Shown here piece after piece: positions 1 to 8,584 of a stretch of 20,848 bases of DNA; the first letter of the stretch is position 1; each line of letters starts with the position of its first letter. The notes under the pieces were generated by a model. That model was not told the DNA's origin. It saw only the letters and a list, made by a program, of their open reading frames with translations, and ran no database searches. The translations under genes and the position numbers were made by a program. The stretch is from the NCBI GenBank assembly GCA_019894735.1, contig JAGXOB010000030.1:3170-24017 (forward strand). Direction: 5' to 3'. Source of the DNA: Promethearchaeota archaeon. GTDB taxonomy: Archaea > Asgardarchaeota > Lokiarchaeia > Sigynarchaeales > SOKP01.

Positions 1-2
1 TA

Positions 3-311
3 CGCAAACACATATCAGATAAAAACAAAATTGAAAAGATTTCTTTGAGGTCCGCTGCTGAAATGGAAAGTGCTATGAAATGGACTATGGATAACGCAGC
101 TAACTTGTTATGTCCAACATTGATTTTACAAGCGGGAAAAGATAATATAGTAGATAAGGATGCATCTAAAGAGTTCTTTGAAAACATTAAAACTAAAGAT
201 AAAACATATAAGGAATACGACGGGCTTCTGCACGAATTATGGAATGAAAAAAGTAGGATACAAGTTTTTCAAGATATGTTCGTTTGGATGGAAAAACATC
301 AAAAAAATTAA
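3..311 (+). CDS. Alpha/beta hydrolase (lysophospholipase/monoacylglycerol lipase-like), C-terminal fragment
   Basis: The reading frame is open to the window edge, so only the last ~102 residues are visible and the true start lies outside. The fragment resembles the C-terminal part of serine hydrolases of the monoacylglycerol lipase/lysophospholipase group. A beta strand (PTLILQAG) leads to an Asp in GKDNIVD (codon 141-143), which fits the catalytic acid. A His in LLHELWNE (codon 231-233) fits the catalytic base, and HEL-x-NE is the usual context in this group. The nucleophile Ser elbow would lie upstream and cannot be checked. A TTG at 45 could be called a start, but the fold needs the upstream sequence. 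The gene converges on the crotonase gene 31 bp downstream. The substrate is unknown; esterase or lipase activity on small acyl esters is inferred from the family. Confidence 0.75.
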   Translation, partial: RKHISDKNKIEKISLRSAAEMESAMKWTMDNAANLLCPTLILQAGKDNIVDKDASKEFFENIKTKDKTYKEYDGLLHELWNEKSRIQVFQDMFVWMEKHQKN

Positions 312-342
312 AATTTACAGAATGTAAAAAAGTAATATCCAG

Positions 343-1128
343 TCATGGATATTTTTTATGCAAGTCTTTAATAAAATCGTCTAATTCTTTCATAGATTTC
401 TTCGCATGAGCTACTTTTCCACATTCATCTTCTAAGTCAAAGCAGGATTTAATGTAAGCTTTATTCATAATTGTTAACATAGATTTAATGAAGAATAAGA
501 ATTCTGTTTGGTGTTTAGTTAAAACTTTCAGGAACTTTTTAGTTTCCAAATCGATGGAATCAAGGGGAAAAATGCGCGTTGGAAAATTAATATTTTTAAG
601 CTCTTCTAAACCCGCTTTATCGGCAGTGAATAACATATTTTTAGCGTAAGTTAGCCCGAAACTTAATAATGGCAAGAGTGTTGCTCCCGTTTGGGGAAAT
701 GCTGAAATTGCTATCTCTGGAAGTCTTAAATATAATTCTTCCTTTGGTCTGTCTGCAAAAATTCTTAGATCAGACGCTAATATCATCAAAACTCCAAAGC
801 CAACGGCTATTCCTTTAATTTGTGTGATAATTGGTTTCTTTATTAGAAGCATGGTTTCATTTACTTTTCTACCCCATTCTGTAGTTTCAGAAATCTTTTC
901 AGGAGCACCTTGGATTTCCTTTAAGTCATACCCCGCAGAAAAAAAACGTTCCCCAACGCTCTTGATTAAAATACATTTAACCAATTCATCCTCATCGGCC
1001 TCTATTAGCTTACTATGCATCGTTTGGAGCATATTGATATTGAAAGCATGTGCTTTATCTGGTCTATTAATAGTAATTGTAGCTAAAGGTCCATTAACTT
1101 CGTACAAGATTAATTCTTGATCACTCAT
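343..1128 (-). CDS. Crotonase-fold enoyl-CoA hydratase/isomerase family protein, isomerase-like active site
   Basis: This 261-residue protein has the usual crotonase length and layout. An N-terminal spiral core includes NRPDKAHAFN (21-30), followed by an oxyanion-hole segment SAGYDLKE (64-71), then KGIAVGFGVLMILASD-L-RIFAD (about 105-126) and LPEIAI (136-141). In rat mitochondrial enoyl-CoA hydratase two Glu residues (144 and 164) catalyse hydration. Here the position matching Glu144 is Leu114, while the one matching Glu164 is kept as Glu138. The same combination (Leu at the first, Glu at the second position) is known in mitochondrial delta3-delta2-enoyl-CoA isomerase. The sequence therefore suggests double-bond isomerisation or another single-Glu reaction on an acyl-CoA rather than hydration; this is inference. 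The start is an ATG at 1126-1128. The C-terminal ~60 residues are helical and charged, as expected for the trimerisation region. It is divergent from mutS across a ~200 bp AT-rich spacer. Confidence 0.85.
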   Translation of the reverse strand: MSDQELILYEVNGPLATITINRPDKAHAFNINMLQTMHSKLIEADEDELVKCILIKSVGERFFSAGYDLKEIQGAPEKISETTEWGRKVNETMLLIKKPIITQIKGIAVGFGVLMILASDLRIFADRPKEELYLRLPEIAISAFPQTGATLLPLLSFGLTYAKNMLFTADKAGLEELKNINFPTRIFPLDSIDLETKKFLKVLTKHQTEFLFFIKSMLTIMNKAYIKSCFDLEDECGKVAHAKKSMKELDDFIKDLHKKYP

Positions 1129-1329
1129 AGTATCTCAAACTCATTATAATAAATTTATATTTTATCATGTTTTTAAAGAAATAAAAATTTTTAGAGATTT
1201 GCGTGAGAATTATTAAAATTGGATTTAAAAAAAGAACATATTATTAATTTTCTAATAAATACTATAAATTTCTTTTAAAAACTTATAGTCTTGTAATATT
1301 TAATTCTAAAAATTGATTCCCTTCTTATA

Positions 1330-4269
1330 ATGTCTAATAATGATTCAACGGATGATAGGAAATTCAAAGATTTAACTCCTATGATGAAACATTGGTACAG
1401 TGTAAAAGAAACTCATAAAAATAAATATCCAAACCACATAATTGCGTATAGAATGGGGGATTTTTATGAGTTTTTCTATGAGGATGCTGTAAAAGTTTCT
1501 AAACTATTAGGAATTACACTAACGAAACGAAAAGTAGGAAAAGATGCATACCCACTTGCGGGAATTCCTCACCATGCAGGGAATTATCTAAAAAATTTGG
1601 TTAATTTAGGACAAACTGTAGTCGTTGTTGACCAATTAGAGGATCCTTCTACCGTAAAGGGTAGAATAGTTAAACGGGGAGTAGTAAGAATAATTTCACC
1701 AGGAACCATTACAGAATTAGATATGTTGAAATCTAACGAGAATAATTATATATGTTCAATTGTTAGGGAAAGAGAGGGATATGGCATCGCTTTCGCGGAT
1801 CTCTCAACGGGTGAATTTGTTGCAACTGAATTTTTAAAGAGCGCCCAAGATTCATTAGAAAAAATACTAAGTGTCTTTTCACAATATGATCCTGTTGAAG
1901 TAATCGTACCGACTGAATTAAAGAAAGATGATCATCTCTTTATGTTATTAACTGATTTGAACGACGCTCTAATTAAAACTTATGAAGATTTAGTTTTTGA
2001 TTACGATGAATCGTATAATTTAATTAAAAGGCACTTCAAAATTTCTAATTTAAATAGCTTCGATTTAGAAAGTAGTAAAATGGCAGTTCAGGCTTCAGGA
2101 GGGTTATTAGCATTTTTAAAAGAAACCCAGAGAGATGTAATTCCTAACATCTTCAAGATAACATATATTAGAGAAGAGAAAGTTTTACATATAGATTATA
2201 TTACGCAGAGAAATTTGGAATTAGTTAACTCTCTTTGGGAAAAAGGGAGGGATACAACATTGTATTCAATTTTTAATCAGACTCACACACCAATGGGGGC
2301 TCGATTATTAAAAAAAGTCATTCTCCAACCATTAACAGATCTAGATGAAATAAACCAAAGGATTAATATAGTTCATAAGTTTAAAGAGGATGTTTTCCTA
2401 AGATCAGAATTAAGAGAAGAATTAAAAGTTATAGGTGACCTTGAAAGATTTGTTAACCGAATAAATTATTCTAGGAATTCTAACGCTCGAGATTTAATTA
2501 ACATAAAACGAGCTTTAGAAAGAATACCTAAAATCAAAAAGTTGTTTGAAGAAACAAATATTCCAGAAATCTCAGATTTCAATAAAAAAATAGAAGATTT
2601 TAGAGATATTCAAAGTATAATTGAGGTTTCTATCAACGAAAATCCTCCAACCACAATTAAAGATGGTAATATAATTAAATCGGGTTTTAATGAGACGATC
2701 GATGATTTAAGGGACATCCTTCAGAATGGAAAAAGTTATGTTCTTAATTATGAGAGAGAACAGAAGAAGAGATGGAAAGTAAATTCTGGCTTTAAAGTGG
2801 GACATAATAACATACTTGGTTATTACATTGAAATTACTCTAAGATCATTAAGAGAGATTTCTAAAGTGCCAGAAGAATATATAGAACGCCAAACATTGAA
2901 AAATGCAAAAAGATATACCACCAGCGAACTAAAGAAACTTGAAGAAAAAATAGTGCATGCTGAGGAACAAATAAATGAATTGGAATACGAAGTTTTTAGT
3001 ACAATTCGGGATAAGGTCGTAGGTAAAACTATTAATATTTTAGAAACTGCCAAAAATATTGCTTATATTGATGTTTTAGCCTGTTTTGGAGAAATAGCAG
3101 AGAAATACAATTATTGTCGCCCTAAGATGAATAGTGGTGATACAATTATAATCAAGGAAGGACGACATCCCGTTGTAGAGCAGATCAATATTTCTGAAAG
3201 GTTTATCCCTAACGATTGTTATTTGGGTACGGAAAAAGAGCAAGTTTTAATAATAACAGGTCCGAATATGGCTGGTAAAAGCACATACCTACGGCAAGTT
3301 GCATTAATATGCATTATAGCTCAAATGGGTTGTTTCGTACCAGCTAAATCAGCAAATCTCGGTATAATTGACCATATTTTCACACGCATTGGCGCATCTG
3401 ACGATTTGGCAAGAAAATTAAGCACGTTTATGATTGAAATGACCGAAACCGCAAAAATATTGAATTTTGTTACAGAAAAAAGCCTTGTAATCATAGATGA
3501 ACTTGGAAGAGGAACAAGTACCAGTGATGGTCAAAGTATTGCTTTGGCGACTCTTGAAAAATTACACGAGTTAAAAGCGAAAACGCTATTTAGTACTCAT
3601 TATCACCAACTAACTGAAATAAATTTACCAAGAATCAAAAATTATCATCTTGACATCATTGAAAATGACGATGGTACCATTAATTTCATACGCAAACTAC
3701 AACCTGGAAGCACTGACAAGTCTTATGGAATTCATGTGGCACGATTAGCAGGGATTCCAGATGATGTTATCATAAGAGCATTTGAGATTCTCGAACAGAT
3801 TGAGGAAAAAGATCCTTTTAAGGCTACAGTAAAAGAAAATGGTAATGGCGTGAATGGGGGGAAATACCATGATAAATTTACCCAAGAAAAACTGAAAGCA
3901 CTTGAGCGTGTAAATTCAAATTTAGAATTGAAAAAAAAAGAGCTGACCAAATATGAAGATGAACTTGACAATATAAAAAAAGAAATATCTATAAGATCAT
4001 TTGAAGTTGAGAAAAATAAAGAACCCTTGACAACTTTCAGTACCCAATCAGAAGCAAATAATAAATCAAAATTAAACAGTAGAAAGGAAAAAAAATACGT
4101 TCAAACTTCTTTTTTTAAACCCACAATCATAAAAGAAACGATAAACGAGGAATACTTCAAAGAGTTAATTGAAATAATTGATGAGATTGAGATTAACTCA
4201 TTAACCCCAATTGAAGCAATGAAAAGGCTTATATTAATAAAAGAGAAATTATCAAGCATTAAAAAGTAA
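1330..4269 (+). CDS. mutS: DNA mismatch repair ATPase MutS (MutS1 type)
   Basis: MutS recognises mismatches and small loops in DNA as a clamp-like dimer and recruits MutL through ATP-driven switching. Domain I carries the mismatch-wedging Phe-x-Glu as F45-Y46-E47 in MGDFYEFF, which marks a true repair MutS1 rather than MutS2 or the meiotic type. The ATPase has Walker A GPNMAGKST (644-652), a signature segment (STFMIEMTE) and Walker B LVIIDE (719-724) followed by LGRGTSTSDG. The C-terminus has the helical tetramerisation segment containing SLTPIEAM. At 979 residues it is longer than most bacterial MutS (about 850-880), mainly because a charged, probably coiled-coil linker (roughly 835-920) sits before the C-terminal segment. 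QTSFF at 925-929 looks like a sliding-clamp binding peptide. The start is ATG with no evident SD. The 3' end overlaps the convergent membrane gene by 11 bp. Confidence 0.97.
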   Translation: MSNNDSTDDRKFKDLTPMMKHWYSVKETHKNKYPNHIIAYRMGDFYEFFYEDAVKVSKLLGITLTKRKVGKDAYPLAGIPHHAGNYLKNLVNLGQTVVVVDQLEDPSTVKGRIVKRGVVRIISPGTITELDMLKSNENNYICSIVREREGYGIAFADLSTGEFVATEFLKSAQDSLEKILSVFSQYDPVEVIVPTELKKDDHLFMLLTDLNDALIKTYEDLVFDYDESYNLIKRHFKISNLNSFDLESSKMAVQASGGLLAFLKETQRDVIPNIFKITYIREEKVLHIDYITQRNLELVNSLWEKGRDTTLYSIFNQTHTPMGARLLKKVILQPLTDLDEINQRINIVHKFKEDVFLRSELREELKVIGDLERFVNRINYSRNSNARDLINIKRALERIPKIKKLFEETNIPEISDFNKKIEDFRDIQSIIEVSINENPPTTIKDGNIIKSGFNETIDDLRDILQNGKSYVLNYEREQKKRWKVNSGFKVGHNNILGYYIEITLRSLREISKVPEEYIERQTLKNAKRYTTSELKKLEEKIVHAEEQINELEYEVFSTIRDKVVGKTINILETAKNIAYIDVLACFGEIAEKYNYCRPKMNSGDTIIIKEGRHPVVEQINISERFIPNDCYLGTEKEQVLIITGPNMAGKSTYLRQVALICIIAQMGCFVPAKSANLGIIDHIFTRIGASDDLARKLSTFMIEMTETAKILNFVTEKSLVIIDELGRGTSTSDGQSIALATLEKLHELKAKTLFSTHYHQLTEINLPRIKNYHLDIIENDDGTINFIRKLQPGSTDKSYGIHVARLAGIPDDVIIRAFEILEQIEEKDPFKATVKENGNGVNGGKYHDKFTQEKLKALERVNSNLELKKKELTKYEDELDNIKKEISIRSFEVEKNKEPLTTFSTQSEANNKSKLNSRKEKKYVQTSFFKPTIIKETINEEYFKELIEIIDEIEINSLTPIEAMKRLILIKEKLSSIKK

Positions 4270-5179
4270 AGATAAGGGGCATTATCCATACTGTAAAGCT
4301 TATATAAATATAGAAAAATATTAGGATTAACACAATAATAGTTCTGATTTTTTCTCCCTTCCCATATTGAATAAGACGCTCAAATATCAATATAAACATA
4401 AATCCTAAAAACATTAAGTGTGAAGGTTGCACTGCTTTCCATATTATTGGATCGAGAAAAGTCAGACCTTGAATACCGGGAGTGCTATTTGACCAATTAT
4501 TAAGCATTTGAAAAAGATAATCTGGAAAAATAATATATGGCAAACATAAAATAAAGAAAGGGATAATATAATAAATTAAATCTTTGAATTTGATTTTTTT
4601 AACAAGTAGTAAAACGATGATAAATAGAACTGAATTTATTTTTATAGTTGAAAGGGCAAAGAATATCCCAGATACCCACATTTTATCTTTTTCCATAGAT
4701 GTGTAAGACATTAGTAAGAAGAATATGATTAAGAAGTTACAGTTATTATACCACCCATCTATGAAAAAACCAACGGCTATAGTAAAGTAAAACCACAGCA
4801 AATTTGTTCTATTTTTAATTATTTTAAATGCTTTAAGAACAATATAACTAGAGATTACTAGCCGTAATATATCCCATGCATACACACCGATCTCAAAAGG
4901 AATCAATCCCATTGGATAAAAGATGAAATACCAAAAATAAAGGTAATATGGGGGCCAATCGGGTACACCCTCTGGTAAGGTAATCTGATCGTAAAAATTA
5001 AGCAAACCGTTCTTTAATCCTAATAAAAGTATTCTAAAATCGATATCTCTAGATCCATCTAAAAATAAAGGCAAGTCAATTAAATTTACAACGATTCTGG
5101 CAAGGATAAGAAATATCGTAATGGAAATCAGTAGATAAACCATGTTTGTATGGATAGTATAGTGTATTTCTTCGTCCAT
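4259..5179 (-). CDS. Polytopic membrane protein, GT87/DUF2029-like glycosyltransferase
   Basis: The 306-residue product is almost entirely hydrophobic, with roughly eight to nine predicted membrane helices starting at about residue 13. The first extracytoplasmic loop contains paired acidic residues (DGSRDIDF), and a later loop has GVPDWPPYYLY. This resembles GT-C glycosyltransferases, which use an acidic motif in the first outer loop and a polyprenyl-phosphate sugar donor. A following segment, GWYNNCNFLIIF, and then IKIN match the general Gly...Asn-rich and Lys-containing pattern of the GT87 family. It probably transfers a sugar to a lipid or glycan in the cell membrane, but neither donor nor acceptor can be read from the sequence. 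The start is ATG at 5177-5179. It lies between mutS and mutL on the opposite strand, with an 11 bp tail-to-tail overlap with mutS. No functional link with repair is expected. Confidence 0.6.
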   Translation of the reverse strand: MDEEIHYTIHTNMVYLLISITIFLILARIVVNLIDLPLFLDGSRDIDFRILLLGLKNGLLNFYDQITLPEGVPDWPPYYLYFWYFIFYPMGLIPFEIGVYAWDILRLVISSYIVLKAFKIIKNRTNLLWFYFTIAVGFFIDGWYNNCNFLIIFFLLMSYTSMEKDKMWVSGIFFALSTIKINSVLFIIVLLLVKKIKFKDLIYYIIPFFILCLPYIIFPDYLFQMLNNWSNSTPGIQGLTFLDPIIWKAVQPSHLMFLGFMFILIFERLIQYGKGEKIRTIIVLILIFFYIYISFTVWIMPLIFTF

Positions 5180-5380
5180 AATAATACTAAAATTTAATTT
5201 AATTGAGATGGTTAGTTTTAAGTATTAATCGAAATTTAAAAGAATTTTGTTGTTGCCCTTCATTATTTCAATACGCTGTATTTATTTAAATCTTAATAGA
5301 GTTTTATTTTATATCTGATGGTTATTTGATCCATATAAGCTTTTTAAAATTATATTAATTAACAATGGATTAGGAAGAAG

Positions 5381-7291
5381 TTGAAAAGAATCAAAATAAA
5401 GAAAATAGTTGACGCGGAAAAAATCGCTGCTGGTGAGGTAGTCGAAAGACCGGCAAACATTGTAAAGGAATTAGTTGAAAATAGTATAGATGCTGGAGCG
5501 AAAGAAATTCGCATAATAATCAAAAAAGCCGGAAAAAGTTTAATCCAGATTATAGATGATGGCATTGGTATCCCTCCTGATGAGATTGGTATAGCGTTTG
5601 AACGACATACAAGTAACAAAATTGTTAATATAGAGGATTTAGAGCATTTATCTACTTTAGGGTTTAGGGGGGAAGCTTTAGCTAGTATTGCAGCAGTCAG
5701 CCAAGTTGAGATAATTTCAAGAATTAAAGAAAGAGAAAGAGGAGTGAACTTAATTCTAAAAGATGGCAAAATTTTAGAGAGAAAAGAGGTTTTTTGTCCA
5801 GTTGGAACGGATATTAAAGTTAGAAGCTTATTCTACAATATCCCGGCTAGATTAAAGTTTTTAAAAAAAGACCCTACCGAGCTTGGTCATATTACTGACA
5901 TTATCCAACGCTACGCTTTGGCATATCCTCAGCTTCATTTCATTTATTCCCATAATGATTTAAGTATTCTTAATTGTCCCGCTTTTAACGATTTGAAAAC
6001 TTCAGTTTTTCATATTTATGGGAAAAAAATAGCGAACTTGATGGAGCCTATTAATTATAAGGAAGATAACTTTAACCTCTATGGATTAATGGGGCATAGT
6101 GAGATTTCTAAAAACATTAGAACACATTCAAGCTTCTTATTAAATCGGCGGTATGTTATAAGCGACCTCATATTTAGGGCAATTCAAGAAGCATATAAAG
6201 GAACTTTAATGATTGGAAAATTTCCGTTCTTCATTATAAATCTAGAAATTAACCCTGCTGTGATTGATTTTAATGTACATCCAAAAAAGTTGGAGGTACG
6301 GTTTGAAAACGAGGATTACATATTCAATAAGGTCTATAATATCGTTCGCAAATTCGTTGAAGAAAAGTTCATAGAAAAAGAAAATACCTACACTTATTTA
6401 GAGATTGGTGAGTATAAAGTACCCAAACAGGAAAATGACAAAGAAAAATTGTACCAAGAAACTGAAAGTTCAATTGATGCAATTAAAAGCTATGATAATG
6501 ATTCCTATGAAAAATTTAAAAGCAATGAAAATACCTCTGTTCGTCAAACTTCAAAATTAGACAAAGAAGTGTTAGAAAAAACTGTTCAGTTAAATTTAAC
6601 TAACAGTGATGTTGTTACTGAGTCAAGCGATTTATCTTCAGCAGATTCAGTTTTAAGAGGAAATTATATCGATTTGAAAAATTTTCCTAAATTACGATTA
6701 ATCTCTCGAACGGGTCAGTTAAGTAACAACACATATATTCTTTTAGAAGGAATTAATCAAAATGGCGAGGGGGGGTTTTACATATTAGATCAGCATGCAG
6801 CATCAGAACGCGTTAATAAAGAATTCTTCTACGATTTTTACAAGAATTCTGTAAAGACCATACAAAAGTTAATTACTCCTCTTAAAATTGAGGTGAGCTC
6901 AAGCGAGAAATTCTTCTTAGAAAGTAATATAAAAGAAATAATAAAATTAGGTTTTGATTTTGAACATTTCGGGGGGAATACATTTGTTTTAAGAGCAGTT
7001 CCTATAATCATGGGAAGAAGTCCAAAATTGCATATTATTAAAGAAATCATCAGCGACATAACAGTTATTGGAAAGGATAAGAGCTTTTCAGATAAATTAG
7101 AGGAAATCATAAATTATTTAGCGTGTCACAAAAGTATTCGAGGAGGAGATGATATGTCGTTACAATCCATTAGAAAATTAATTATTGACTTAGCAAACTG
7201 TAAGGATTCTTTTCATTGTGCACATGGAAGACCAACACTCAAGTTTTTCTCATTTAAAGAGCTGGATAAGCTTTTTAAAAGAACAGTTTGA
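5381..7291 (+). CDS. mutL: DNA mismatch repair protein MutL, endonuclease type
   Basis: MutL couples mismatch recognition by MutS to strand incision. The N-terminal GHKL ATPase is complete: KELVENSIDAGA with probable catalytic Glu30 and Mg-binding Asn34, DDGIGI (59-64) and GFRGEAL (94-100). A variable acidic linker (~345-430) joins it to a C-terminal nuclease domain. That domain has DQHAASERVNKE (470-481), fitting the DQHA(x)2E(x)4E nicking motif, plus ACHKSIR (from 581) and CAHGRP (613-618), the other metal-site motifs. This MutL should therefore nick DNA itself, as expected for an organism without MutH. QKLITP (495-500) matches the clamp-binding pattern Q-x2-(L/I)-x-P known in bacterial endonuclease MutLs. 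The start is TTG, placed by the conserved N-terminus, with purine-rich AGGAAG 3 nt upstream; an ATG-GAT-TAG minimal frame lies just before it (5365-5373). Confidence 0.96.
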   Translation: MKRIKIKKIVDAEKIAAGEVVERPANIVKELVENSIDAGAKEIRIIIKKAGKSLIQIIDDGIGIPPDEIGIAFERHTSNKIVNIEDLEHLSTLGFRGEALASIAAVSQVEIISRIKERERGVNLILKDGKILERKEVFCPVGTDIKVRSLFYNIPARLKFLKKDPTELGHITDIIQRYALAYPQLHFIYSHNDLSILNCPAFNDLKTSVFHIYGKKIANLMEPINYKEDNFNLYGLMGHSEISKNIRTHSSFLLNRRYVISDLIFRAIQEAYKGTLMIGKFPFFIINLEINPAVIDFNVHPKKLEVRFENEDYIFNKVYNIVRKFVEEKFIEKENTYTYLEIGEYKVPKQENDKEKLYQETESSIDAIKSYDNDSYEKFKSNENTSVRQTSKLDKEVLEKTVQLNLTNSDVVTESSDLSSADSVLRGNYIDLKNFPKLRLISRTGQLSNNTYILLEGINQNGEGGFYILDQHAASERVNKEFFYDFYKNSVKTIQKLITPLKIEVSSSEKFFLESNIKEIIKLGFDFEHFGGNTFVLRAVPIIMGRSPKLHIIKEIISDITVIGKDKSFSDKLEEIINYLACHKSIRGGDDMSLQSIRKLIIDLANCKDSFHCAHGRPTLKFFSFKELDKLFKRTV

Positions 7292-7342
7292 GGGTGTAAA
7301 AAAAATAAAAATTAGACTTTTTAAGAATATTTTGTTAAAATA

Positions 7343-7609
7343 TCACGCTTTACTGAACGCTATTCCTTCAATTCCTTGGATACCTTCGACCTTTCCAAGT
7401 AATTCTTCAACCCTATCGGTACCTCCCCATTCCTCAGGGTACCTAATTCGCAATCTTGCTTTTTTCAAACCAAATGCAACAGGTTTTATTTCGTAACTCT
7501 CAATAACAGCATTATCAGGAAGTACATTTTTTAATTTTGAAACGAAATCTTCAAAATCTAAATCAATTTCTTCTGGTACTACATCTATCAGTGCTACAAA
7601 TTCTCCCAT
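7343..7609 (-). CDS. ef1b: Archaeal translation elongation factor 1-beta (aEF-1beta)
   Basis: This factor is the guanine-nucleotide exchange factor that recharges aEF-1alpha with GTP during elongation. At 88 residues it has the size of the single-domain archaeal protein. It shows the ferredoxin-like alternation of strands and helices: VALIDVVPEE, a helix through FVSKLKNVLP, a strand ESYEIKPVAFGLKKARLRI, and the closing GKVEGIQGIEGIAF. The AFGLKKARLRI strand and the Val/Glu-Gly-rich end are characteristic of the family. The start is ATG at 7607-7609. It is the second gene of a probable two-gene minus-strand operon, 26 bp after a small zinc-ribbon gene, an association seen in many archaea. It converges with mutL across 51 bp that contain T-rich tracts suitable for termination on both strands. 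Confidence 0.95.
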   Translation of the reverse strand: MGEFVALIDVVPEEIDLDFEDFVSKLKNVLPDNAVIESYEIKPVAFGLKKARLRIRYPEEWGGTDRVEELLGKVEGIQGIEGIAFSKA

Positions 7610-7635
7610 TTTATGTACACACTTTATTTTTTTAT

Positions 7636-7812
7636 TTAAGGGCCTTCAAATTCACAACGAAGACATTTATATGTGTTTCCCATAGTTCTGCAACGCTCAC
7701 ATCTCCAAATAGTAACATCTCCACACTGAGGACAAGGAAAATGTACTGCAGCTTCATAAGGGGCTATAGGCCGTCCACAAGAGAAACACAAGTTTTTTTT
7801 ATAACTTGACAT
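7636..7812 (-). CDS. Small zinc-ribbon protein (COG2888-like, translation-associated)
   Basis: A 58-residue reading frame begins at ATG 7810-7812 (product MSSYKKNLCFSCGRP...). It holds four CxxC knuckles: CFSC, CPQC, CERC and CLRC, the last followed by EFEGP at the C-terminus. Size, knuckle order and position directly upstream of aEF-1beta match the archaeal zinc-ribbon family predicted to bind RNA and act in translation; Haloferax HVO_2753 is a studied member. Two zinc ions are expected. The gap to the aEF-1beta start is 26 bp, so the two are probably co-transcribed. An AT-rich TATA-like element (about 7842-7849, read on the minus strand) lies ~30 bp upstream of the start. The exact RNA or ribosomal target is unknown. 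Confidence 0.9.
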   Translation of the reverse strand: MSSYKKNLCFSCGRPIAPYEAAVHFPCPQCGDVTIWRCERCRTMGNTYKCLRCEFEGP

Positions 7813-7958
7813 CGTTATTATTATAAGTCTTGGTTAACTGTAATGGATTATAAAATATCTTATAACTTTAATTATTTTCGATTTTAAAAACTAATTTTTA
7901 TCCAAATTTCCACAGAAATATTCGTAATCAATATTTATATTAATTCACATAATAATAA

Positions 7959-7966
7959 TTATAAAG
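7959..7966 (+). promoter_or_regulatory. TATA-box candidate for the 8008-8544 gene
   Basis: TTATAAAG lies 42 bp before the ATG at 8008, within a very AT-rich stretch. If transcription begins about 25 bp downstream, as is usual in archaea, the leader would be ~20 nt. There is no SD near the ATG, which fits a short-leader transcript. Assigned by sequence match and spacing only. Confidence 0.35.
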
Positions 7967-8007
7967 CTTATTTTATTTTACAAAAGTTATTCTTTTTGAA
8001 AAGTACG

Positions 8008-8544
8008 ATGCCAGAGAATAAAGTGAAGAAATATTTTAGCCTAATAGAGGCATGGGCTTGGTGCGAAATTTGTACCGAAATGGTTAATATCAGGGTAGAT
8101 AAGGAAGAAATCAAAGCTGGATTGAAAATGGGAATTTACACAAAAGAACATAAACATATAAATCCTAATCCTGATCTTGAAGAAGTAGATGATGTTTCCG
8201 CTCAAGAGCATACAGTTTATATATATATTGACGAAAATTATGATATTACAGGTGTACGATCGTTTTTTGGAGATTCACCAAGTATGAGTGATGTCGGAGG
8301 AACTGATATCGAACCAGGTGGAGAAGTTAAGATTCCTATTGTAGTAAAGGAAGTACAACCTATGAGTGTTCAACTAGGGATGATTTCGATGGAGGAGTTT
8401 AAACTTTTGAAGGTGTGTGATGGAATGAATTCAGTAGAACAATGTGCTGAGATAACTCAGAACCCTATCGATGAAATCGAAAAAATGTTGGATAAATTAA
8501 GGAAGAAAGGATTAGTAAAAGTTATTAAAAGAACATCTGAGTGA
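8008..8544 (+). CDS. Unknown protein: N-terminal Cys/His region with C-terminal winged-helix-like domain
   Basis: The 178-residue protein (start ATG at 8008; an in-frame TTG at 7996 is less likely) is not one I recognise by name. The N-terminus has W-C19-E-I-C22 followed by H48, H50 and H68, a plausible metal site, although only two Cys are present. Residues ~66-90 form a beta-rich stretch (HTVYIYID, ITGVRSFFG). A flexible Gly/Ser/Asp linker follows. The C-terminal ~50 residues (about 127-174) read as a winged-helix or PqqD-like unit: EEFKLLKVCDG, SVEQCAEIT, then IEKMLDKLRKKGLVKVI. Such units often mediate DNA or protein binding. No signal peptide or membrane segment is seen. The gene stands alone, with its own TATA-like element, and is followed 40 bp later by a membrane-protein pseudogene. 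An archaeal lineage-specific regulator or adaptor is a guess. Confidence 0.8.
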   Translation: MPENKVKKYFSLIEAWAWCEICTEMVNIRVDKEEIKAGLKMGIYTKEHKHINPNPDLEEVDDVSAQEHTVYIYIDENYDITGVRSFFGDSPSMSDVGGTDIEPGGEVKIPIVVKEVQPMSVQLGMISMEEFKLLKVCDGMNSVEQCAEITQNPIDEIEKMLDKLRKKGLVKVIKRTSE

Positions 8545-8584
8545 TGAGAAACAGTTATCTAACCCCTTCTTTAGTTCAACTATC

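Noticed and set aside
5365..5373. ATG-GAT-TAG minimal ORF before mutL as a regulatory start-stop
   Set aside because: Two-codon frames are common by chance and it is not in frame with or overlapping the mutL start; kept only as a remark.
7218..7496. Plus-strand frame bridging the mutL end and aEF-1beta
   Set aside because: It overlaps mutL in another frame and runs antisense to aEF-1beta; the product has no recognisable features.
7537..7809. Plus-strand reading frame over the zinc-ribbon region
   Set aside because: It is antisense to the zinc-ribbon gene and the start of aEF-1beta, both of which have clear family signatures on the minus strand.
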